From an uncultured Myxococcales bacterium (GTDB lineage: Bacteria > Myxococcota_A > UBA9042), in contig CALGHC010000767.1 in assembly GCA_937915965.1 (NCBI GenBank), positions 1 through 10,577 of the forward strand: DNA of 10,577 nucleotides, read 5' to 3'. Both the position numbers and the translations under genes were made by a program. Positions 1 to 6,100 of this stretch are shown here, piece after piece (positions within the stretch are counted from its first letter, which is position 1; each line of letters begins with the position of its first letter). Under the pieces are notes generated by a model. It made no database searches, was not told the DNA's origin, and saw only the letters and a program-made list of their open reading frames with translations.

Positions 1-378
1 ATGTCGCACAATGCCCCCTCTTGATCCCCCCTTGGAATCATTGAAGTTGTGTTGCGGCGCAGTTCTGGCCATCCCCCCATCTCACGCTTCGTCAGCGCTT
101 GCGCCAGGGTCTCTACGAGCGCGGGACGAGGTGCCAGCGAAGTCGTTGGCCCGCTGCCACGCTCCCCGGGAACGAAGTGCCAGCCAAGTCGTTGGCGGGC
201 TACCGCGGCCAACAAGCAGCCCTCGAACAAGGCGCCAGCCAAGTCGTCGCTGTACCGTCCGCTGCGACCTTCGCGCGTCCCGCGCCCGCGCCCTGCTGCC
301 TGCTTCGGCCGCCTTCCCCAGTCGTCGCGCCGGTGCCATACTGCCGGCCTCGAACCTCATCGTCCCGGGACCTTCGCC
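1..378. other. non-coding region upstream of first lipoprotein gene
   Basis: No convincing gene is seen here. An open frame runs through from position 49 into the lipoprotein gene, but its translation is Arg/Pro/Ser-rich, unlike a protein, and the lipoprotein signal peptide only begins at 379. The first ~60 bases include the only relatively AT-rich stretch (about 31-52), where a promoter might lie, but I could not fit convincing -35/-10 or sigma-54 boxes. Positions 125-250 contain interspersed repeats, described separately. A weak GGGA at 367-370 sits 8 bases before the ATG at 379 and may serve as ribosome binding site. Confidence 0.6.
125..250. repeat. three interspersed ~26-bp direct repeats with internal dyad
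   Basis: Three imperfect copies of a ~26-bp element begin at 125, 171 and 226. The shared core is GTGCCAGCCAAGTCGTTGGC, best preserved in the middle copy. Within the core, GCCAA-GTCG-TTGGC is a perfect 5-bp stem with a 4-base loop in the middle copy (183-196) and is imperfect in the other two. Start-to-start spacings are 46 and 55 bp, so this is not a regular tandem array or a CRISPR. It looks like a dispersed genomic repeat family that accumulates in intergenic DNA; whether it is dispersed elsewhere in the genome cannot be seen from this window. Confidence 0.7.
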
Positions 379-2502
379 ATGGCGCCTCTCCTTCGCAACG
401 CCCGCACGTCGCGCGCGGCCCTCCTGGGCACGCTGGGGCTCGTGGCGCTGACGTCGTGCGGCGTCGACCAGCCAGTCGTTGGCAAGGCCGTTTGTGCGAC
501 CCCTGGGCTCGACTGTGACAGCGACGATGGCAACGTCGCCACCATCGATGTCGTCGCGAGCGGAGACGCCGACTCCGCGGCTGCGGACACCCCCGCCGCC
601 GACGGCGCCGACGGCTCGGTCCAGCCGGTGTGCACCGGCCCCGCGGACTGCGACGACGGCAACCCGTGCACGGACGACGGCTGCACGGCCGCGACTGGGT
701 GCACCCACGCAGCGCAGGCGGGTGCGTGCGACGACGGCGACGCCTGCACGCTGGACGACGCCTGCTCAGGCGGCGCTTGCGTTGGTGCTGGTTCGCCGAG
801 CTGCGATGACGGCGAGCCGTGCACGAAGGACGCCTGCACCTCGCCGGGCGGCTGCACGCACGCACCGCAGCCGGGTTCGTGCGATGACGGCGACGTCTGC
901 ACGCTGGATGACGCTTGCTCTGGCGGCGCCTGCGCAGCTTCTGGTTCGCTGAACTGCGACGACGGCGAACCGTGCACGGACGACATCTGCGCGCCTGTGA
1001 CGGGCTGCGCGCACGCCACCAACAGCGCGGCGTGTGATGACGGTGACGCATGCACCGAGAACGACGTCTGCGTTGGCGGCGCCTGCGAGTCTGGCACGCC
1101 CAAAGACTGCAGCGCGGTGGGCGGCGCCTGCAACACCGTGGCGTGCTCCGGCGGAGCTTGCGTGAAGGAGGCGAAGTCGGGGCCGTGCTCGGACGGCGAC
1201 GCCTGCACTGAGAACGACGCCTGCGCAGGCGGCGCTTGCAAGTCCGGGACGCTGAAGAACTGCAGCGGGGTCGGCGACGCGTGCAACGCCGGCGTGTGCA
1301 AGGCCGGGGCTTGCCTGAAGGCGGCGAAGCCGGGGGCTTGCGACGACGGCGTGGCATGCACGCTGAACGATGCCTGCCTCGCCGGCGACTGCCTTGGCAC
1401 ACCGACGAACGCCCAGTGCAGCGACGGCAACGGCTGCACGAGTGACACCTGCGACCCGAAGAACGGCTGCACGAACCCGAATGTGAGCGGCCCTTGCGCG
1501 GACGGCGACGCCTGCATGGAGGACAAAGCATGCTCGGGCGGCAGCTGCGCGGGCGGGGTCGCCAAGTCATGCGACGACGGCGACGCGTTCACCGTGGATA
1601 GCTGCGGCACCGGCGGAATTTGCATGCACGTCTGGTCGCTGGCCTCGGGCTGCGCGGTGGCCGGTGGCACGATGGAGGCCGGCAAGTACTGCACGAGGAC
1701 GATGTCGGGCGTCGCGTGGGCGCTGGTGCCCGCGGGTACGTTCCACATGGGCTGCAACCCGGTCTTGGACACGTCCTGCGCCACCAACACCGATGAGAAC
1801 CCGCAGCACCTGGTGACGCTCACCGAGCCGTTCTGGTTGGGGCTGACGGAGGTGACGGTGGCGCAATACCAGGTTTGCGTGGGCGCGGCGAAATGCACGG
1901 CGCCGAGCACGACGGCTGCGTACTGCGCCGGGAGCTACGGGAAGTGGAACAACTGGCCGACCGTGAACGCAGGTCGGCAGTCGCATCCGGTGAACTGCGT
2001 GGACTGGTCGCAGGCTTTCTCATACTGCGCGTCGGTCGGCGGCTCGCTGCCGACGGAGGCGCAGTGGGAGCTTGCTGCGCGGGGGCGTTGCGAGGAGAAC
2101 GGCGGTGTGTCTGGGTGCGCTGCGAAGATGCGGAAGTACCCCTGGGGTAGCACGGAGCCGCTGTGCGGCGTGCACGCGGTGTTGTCTTCGGGCGGCGATG
2201 GCTGCGGCAAGGACCAGACCTGGGCGGTGAAGACCGGTTCGGCGTCGGGTCGGGGTCCGTTCGGTCACTACGACCTCGCTGGCAACGTGTACGAGTGGGT
2301 TTCGGACTGGTACGCGTCGGGCTACTACGGTGTTTCGCCGTTGAAGGACCCGGAGAACACCAACGTCGCCTCCTACCGAGTCGAGCGGGGCGGCAGCTTC
2401 GTCGGCGTCGCTGCCGGCGCTCGGGCGGGTTTTCGCTACGTCGACGGCCCGTCCGTCGCGTACGGCAGCCTCGGCGCGCGCTGCGCCAGGTCCTTTCCAT
2501 AG
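379..2502 (+). CDS. CTDC-repeat lipoprotein with C-terminal FGE-like (SUMF1) domain
   Basis: A 707-residue predicted lipoprotein. The start at 379 is chosen because it gives a compact signal peptide: Arg residues, a hydrophobic run, then lipobox Leu-Thr-Ser-Cys with Cys27 as the lipidated residue. Residues 28-84 are an Asp/Ala-rich linker. Residues 91-418 are about 13 CTDC-type units (CDDGxxCTxDxC...GC) of 25-26 residues, four Cys each. Residues 419-444 are a short adaptor, and 445-707 match the FGE-sulfatase family (PF03781) in length and motifs: VPAGTFHMGC, ENPQH, a TEVTVAQYQ segment, HPVNCVDW, LPTEAQWELAARG, YPWG, GHYDLAGNVYEW and RGGS. The two catalytic Cys of true formylglycine-generating enzyme (human Cys336/Cys341) align with Gly676 and Ala681, so sulfatase activation is unlikely. 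A binding role for the C-type-lectin-like fold, on a disulfide-rich stalk, is inferred. Cys followed by Gly would favour the outer membrane under the E. coli sorting rule, which may not hold in this lineage. It is the architectural paralogue of the next large forward gene. Confidence 0.9.
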   Translation: MAPLLRNARTSRAALLGTLGLVALTSCGVDQPVVGKAVCATPGLDCDSDDGNVATIDVVASGDADSAAADTPAADGADGSVQPVCTGPADCDDGNPCTDDGCTAATGCTHAAQAGACDDGDACTLDDACSGGACVGAGSPSCDDGEPCTKDACTSPGGCTHAPQPGSCDDGDVCTLDDACSGGACAASGSLNCDDGEPCTDDICAPVTGCAHATNSAACDDGDACTENDVCVGGACESGTPKDCSAVGGACNTVACSGGACVKEAKSGPCSDGDACTENDACAGGACKSGTLKNCSGVGDACNAGVCKAGACLKAAKPGACDDGVACTLNDACLAGDCLGTPTNAQCSDGNGCTSDTCDPKNGCTNPNVSGPCADGDACMEDKACSGGSCAGGVAKSCDDGDAFTVDSCGTGGICMHVWSLASGCAVAGGTMEAGKYCTRTMSGVAWALVPAGTFHMGCNPVLDTSCATNTDENPQHLVTLTEPFWLGLTEVTVAQYQVCVGAAKCTAPSTTAAYCAGSYGKWNNWPTVNAGRQSHPVNCVDWSQAFSYCASVGGSLPTEAQWELAARGRCEENGGVSGCAAKMRKYPWGSTEPLCGVHAVLSSGGDGCGKDQTWAVKTGSASGRGPFGHYDLAGNVYEWVSDWYASGYYGVSPLKDPENTNVASYRVERGGSFVGVAAGARAGFRYVDGPSVAYGSLGARCARSFP
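649..1632 (+). repeat. CTDC-type repeat array (13 units) in first lipoprotein
   Basis: The encoded units alternate between type A (26 residues, ending GCxH) and type B (25 residues, with CxGGxC). Type B units start at 727, 880, 1033, 1186, 1339 and 1495, so the A+B pair repeats every 153 bp four times running and then 156 bp. In the middle of the array, two A positions (from about 1108 and 1261) are replaced by a variant with CSxVGxAC. The last unit, at 1570, is degenerate: the CT of the motif has become Phe-Thr. DNA similarity is visibly high between the pairs at 727 and 880, which suggests growth by duplication of 51-codon blocks. Confidence 0.85.
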
Positions 2503-2569
2503 GACCTTCTTCCCTTCTTTCCTGGTCTTGCATGCGCGCGCACACACCGTCCATGGTTCGGGACGACGC

Positions 2570-2614
2570 CGCTGCGTGCGCGCCAATGCCGCAGGCATCA
2601 GCGCACATGCAGCG
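2570..2614. terminator. long imperfect hairpin downstream of first lipoprotein gene
   Basis: A near-symmetrical stem-loop starts 68 bp after the stop codon at 2502. The lower stem pairs 2570-2583 with 2601-2614 (12 Watson-Crick pairs plus one G-U as RNA, and one C-A mismatch). A 2x2 internal loop (CA opposite CA) follows, then a perfect upper stem ATGCC/GGCAT with loop GCA. No T-run follows on either strand, so it is not a textbook intrinsic terminator. It could serve as a GC-type transcription end for the forward gene and the small reverse ORF, an mRNA-stabilising 3' structure, or a copy of a palindromic repeat family. The pairing is seen directly; the role is inferred. Confidence 0.45.
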
Positions 2615-2689
2615 CCGCGGCGTGGCCCAGGGGCCGTGGTCCTCGACCCCTCGGCCGACGGCTCAAGCACGCCAAGCCGCCGCAACCCC

Positions 2690-2953
2690 TCACTCCCCGT
2701 CCGCAACCTGCCCCCCCGCCGCCCAAAACGCCTGCAACGCCTCGATGAACGCCGGCAGCTCGTCCACCGGCACCTCCTTGAACGTCGCCAGCAGGCGGCC
2801 GCTGCGGTAGCGGGCGACGCGTACGCGCCGCGCCGAGGGCTTCTTGGCCGCGGTCGGCAGCGCCGTCGACAACGCGGTCATCTGCTGGCGTGTCGTCTTG
2901 GGCACCTGGCGGGCGCTCGCCGCCTGGCTGATGGTGCGGGCAAATCGCCGCAA
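2690..2953 (-). CDS. small hypothetical protein, possibly a remnant
   Basis: A reverse-strand frame of up to 87 codons ending in TGA at 2690-2692. The start is uncertain: TTG at 2953 (87 aa), GTG at 2905 (71 aa) or ATG at 2881 (63 aa); none has a clear ribosome binding site, and an in-frame TGA lies a little upstream. Third codon positions are almost all G or C, and the C-terminal half reads like a folded protein: a basic VRVARYRSGRLLATFKEV strand-like stretch, then an acidic-hydrophobic helix DELPAFIEALQAFW. I do not recognise the family. The absence of a good start beside an upstream stop raises the possibility that it is the 3' end of a decayed gene, perhaps from a mobile element. It lies alone between two forward genes, with an operator-like dyad just upstream of it. 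Confidence 0.45.
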   Translation of the reverse strand: MRRFARTISQAASARQVPKTTRQQMTALSTALPTAAKKPSARRVRVARYRSGRLLATFKEVPVDELPAFIEALQAFWAAGGQVADGE

Positions 2954-2973
2954 GCGCGGCCCGCGGGGCGAGT

Positions 2974-2991
2974 TGTCTCAGGGCTGATACA
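2974..2991. promoter_or_regulatory. operator-like inverted repeat
   Basis: TGTCTCAGGGCTGATACA has dyad symmetry about 2982/2983. TGT pairs with ACA and TCAG with CTGA; only one arm position (C/T) and the central GG break it, so 7 of 9 base pairs are symmetrical. It lies in one of the few less GC-rich patches of the spacer, about 20 bp upstream of the longest form of the small reverse ORF and about 190 bp upstream of the large forward gene. A repressor or activator site is one reading; the end of an old insertion sequence is another. No clear promoter boxes could be fitted beside it. Confidence 0.3.
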
Positions 2992-3053
2992 CCATTAAGG
3001 CGTGGTAGTTGTGGGTGAATCGCGGACACCATGCGCGTTGCTGGGGGGGGCGC

Positions 3054-3113
3054 GGCCACGGTCACGGTCGCGGTCAGGGCCACGGATGCGAACGCGGTCA
3101 CGGACGCCGCCAC
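3054..3113. repeat. degenerate hexamer tandem repeat (GGTCAC-like, ~10 units)
   Basis: Ten consecutive hexamers resemble GGTCAC: GGCCAC, GGTCAC, GGTCGC, GGTCAG, GGCCAC, GGATGC, GAACGC, GGTCAC, GGACGC and CGCCAC. An 8-G run (3043-3050) precedes them. The array lies 65 bp before the start of the large lipoprotein gene, in its probable 5' untranslated region. Slippage there could alter spacing or leader structure, but the present copies are diverged, so it is probably not actively variable. Confidence 0.6.
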
Positions 3114-3166
3114 GGCGGATGACAGGCCGAGGGCAATCGCGCTACCGTCGCGGCGCCGATCCGGCC

Positions 3167-3170
3167 GGAG
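3167..3170 (+). promoter_or_regulatory. ribosome binding site for large lipoprotein
   Basis: GGAG lies 7 bases before the ATG at 3178. It supports this start over the in-frame ATG at 3031, whose reading would place 49 repeat-derived residues in front of the signal peptide. Confidence 0.65.
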
Positions 3171-3177
3171 GCCAGCC

Positions 3178-6100
3178 ATGCGCCGCTCGCCCTCATCACC
3201 GATTCGAGCGGCCAGCCTGGCCGCGGTCCTCGCGATTGCGCTCGCGTTGGCCGCGTGCTCGGATGAATCCGCAGTGCCTGCCGTGGACGCCGCGGCGTCG
3301 TTGGATGGGCACGCGACCGACGAGGTCGCAGCCGACGCCGAGCCCGACACCGAGACCGATGTTCACGTGGCCGACGCGGCCTCCGACAGCGACGCACCGC
3401 TGGCTTGCCCAGGCGGCGCTGGTTGCCCCTGCGCCAGCAACGTCGCTTGCGATATCGGCCTGTGCCTGCCGACGCCCGCGGGACGCCAGTGCGCGCGTCC
3501 CTGCTTCGACACTTGCCCGCACGCCTACATCTGCGCGCCCGCACCCCTGCCAGGCGGCGGCGACGCGATCACCATCTGCGTCCCTGCACACGGCCTGATC
3601 TGCGATCCCTGTACGACCGACCAGGACTGCGCCGTGCCGGGTCTCGCCGGCACGGGCTGCCTGGCGTACGACCACGGCGAGCGCTTCTGTGCTGGGCCCT
3701 GCGCAGCCGAGGGCGCTCCCGCCTGTCCAGATGGGTCGCATTGCGCGACGACGACCACGGTCGGCGGCCAGGCCGGCAGCTTCTGCGTGCGCGACGCGCC
3801 AGTCGCCGACGCGCCCACCTGCCCGTGCACACCACACGCGGTCGAGGCCAAGCTCACGACCACCTGCGAGGTCGACAAGCTGGGCGCGAACGGCGAGCTG
3901 TTGGAGCGCTGCGCGGGCGTACGTCTCTGCGCCCCGGACGGCGCGCCAGTTTGCAGCGAGGTGAGCGGCCCGGGCGCGGTATGCGTCGACGCTCAATGCG
4001 TTGGCAAGGCCGAGAAGGCGGCGTGTGACGACGGTGATCCGTGCACGAATGGCGAGAGCTGTCTCGGCGGTGCCTGTGCCGACGGGGTGAGCGCCTGCGA
4101 GTGCGAGGCGAACGCCGACTGCGCGTACCTTGAGGACGACGACCCCTGCAACGGTACGCTGATGTGCGATGGCAGCACGCACACCTGCGTCGTCAACAAG
4201 GTCACGGTGGTGACCTGCCCGGAGGACGACGACCCCTGCACCACCGTCGCGTGCGACCCCAAGACTGGCTCCTGCCACAAGGCGCTGGTCGCGAGCGGTA
4301 CGCCCTGCAAGGCCAACGACCCCTGCCTCCAATACGCCTGTGATGACTCCGGCGCGTGCGTGGCCGAGCCCACCTGCGAATGCCTCGGCAACGACGACTG
4401 CCCGGACGATGGCGACCCGTGCAACGGCACCCCGTACTGCAAGAAGCCCGACGACGCCCCCTGGACCTGCGAGGCCAACCCGACCACCGTGATCGAGTGC
4501 CCCGCTGGCAAGGACGGGGCGTGCGTCAAGAACCTCTGTCAGCCGCTGACCGGCGCCTGCGCCATGACCGCGCTGGGGGCCAACACGGCGTGTGACGACG
4601 CCAACGCCTGCACGACGGGGGACCACTGCCAGGACGGCGCTTGTCTCGCGGGTACGACCACTTGCCCGTGTGGCAGCGACGCCGACTGCGCTAGCAAGGA
4701 GGACGGCGACGCCTGCAACGGCACGCTGTTTTGCAATCTGACCAGCGGCCAGTGCGAGGCCAACCCGGCGACCGTGGTGAGCTGTCCGACCGCCGGTGAC
4801 TCGGTCTGCGCCTTTGCCGCGTGCGTCGCGGCGACGGGCGAATGCGGCGTCGTACACGCCGCCAAGCTGACCGCTTGCGACGACGGCAGCCCGTGCACGA
4901 CTGGCGAGGTCTGTGACGGCGATGGCACCTGCGGTGGCGTCGGCCTCGCCAACACCTGCACCTGCACCGAGGACGCCGACTGCGCCGGCAAGGACGATGG
5001 CAACCTGTGCAACGGGACGATGTTCTGCAACCAGCAAACAGGCGGCTGTCAGGTCAACCCGGCGACGTCGGTGAACTGCCCCAGCGTCGATGACACCCCC
5101 TGCCGGATGAACGTGTGCGCGCCCAAGGTGGGCGTCTGCGCGATGGTCGATCTGGCGCCTGGCACCGCCTGCGACGATGGCGAACCGTGCACGGCGAATG
5201 ACGGCTGCGACGGCGACGGCGGCTGTGTCGCCGGGGCGGTGGTGATCTGTCCCTGCCAGTCCGATGTGGACTGCGCAGAGGTCGATGATGGCGATCCCTG
5301 TGATGGCGGCTGGTACTGCGACAAGGCGGGCAAGCAGCCGCAGTGCAAATGGAATCCGGCCAGCGTGGTGACCTGCAAGCAGGGCGATCCATGCGCGACG
5401 TGGGCGTGCGCCCCAGCGAGCGGCACGTGCGTGGCCACGCCGACCAACGAGGCCGGCGGCTGCGACGACGGCGACCTCTGCACAATCGGCGACCCCTGCG
5501 GCGGCGGCGTGTGCCTCGCCGGCGCGGCGACGACCTGTGACGACGGCAACGTCTGCACCGACGAGCTATGCGAGCCAGCCAAGGGCTGCGTCACCCTGGC
5601 CGCCCAGGCCACCTGCAGCGATGGCGACGCTTGTACCCAAGGCGAGACGTGCGGGGCCGCGAGCTGCGGCGGTGGCGAGGTGGTCGACTGCGACGACGGC
5701 AGCGACTGCACGGCCGACAGCTGTCAGCCGCAGTCGGGCTGCGCCCACGCTGCGGTCGGCGGCGAATGCGACGACAGCAACGAATGCACCCAAGGTGAGC
5801 TCTGCGGCGAGGGCGTCTGTGGTGGCGGTCAGCAGATCGAGTGCGACGACGCCAACACCTGCACGGACGATGGCTGCAAGTCGGACTCTGGTTGCGTGCA
5901 GTACACCGTACCGAAGAACGGCCAGGTGTGCGGCGACATCGACGTCTGCGTCGACCCGGCGACCTGCAATGGTGGTGTGTGCACGGCGGGCGCTGGCCCG
6001 AAGTGCGACGATGGCAACGCCTGCACGGCCGACACCTGCAGCCTCGAGGGGCTGTGCACCAACGCGCCGCTTGGCGATGGCGCGAGCTGCGGCGAGCTCT

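Noticed and set aside
125..250. CRISPR array
   Set aside because: Only three imperfect repeats with unequal spacing (46 and 55 bp), and no cas genes nearby.
49..378. In-frame extension of the first lipoprotein up to an ATG at 49
   Set aside because: The extension is Arg/Pro/Ser-rich, is built from the interspersed DNA repeats, and would bury the lipoprotein signal peptide 110 residues inside the protein.
357..1910. Long reverse-strand frame opposite the first lipoprotein, with repeated Ser-Pro-Ser-Ser motifs
   Set aside because: It is the antisense reading of the CTDC codon repeats in GC-rich DNA. Its periodicity mirrors the forward gene and it has no independent coding signal.
1711..2499. 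Active formylglycine-generating enzyme for sulfatases
   Set aside because: Both catalytic Cys positions are Gly and Ala, and no sulfatase gene is adjacent.
3031..3177. In-frame ATG at 3031 as start of the giant lipoprotein
   Set aside because: The added residues come from the hexamer repeat and precede a complete signal peptide; the ATG at 3178 has a GGAG at good spacing.
3196..5037. Long reverse-strand frame opposite the giant lipoprotein
   Set aside because: Ala/Gly/Val/Arg-rich translation produced by high GC on the opposite strand of a convincing gene.
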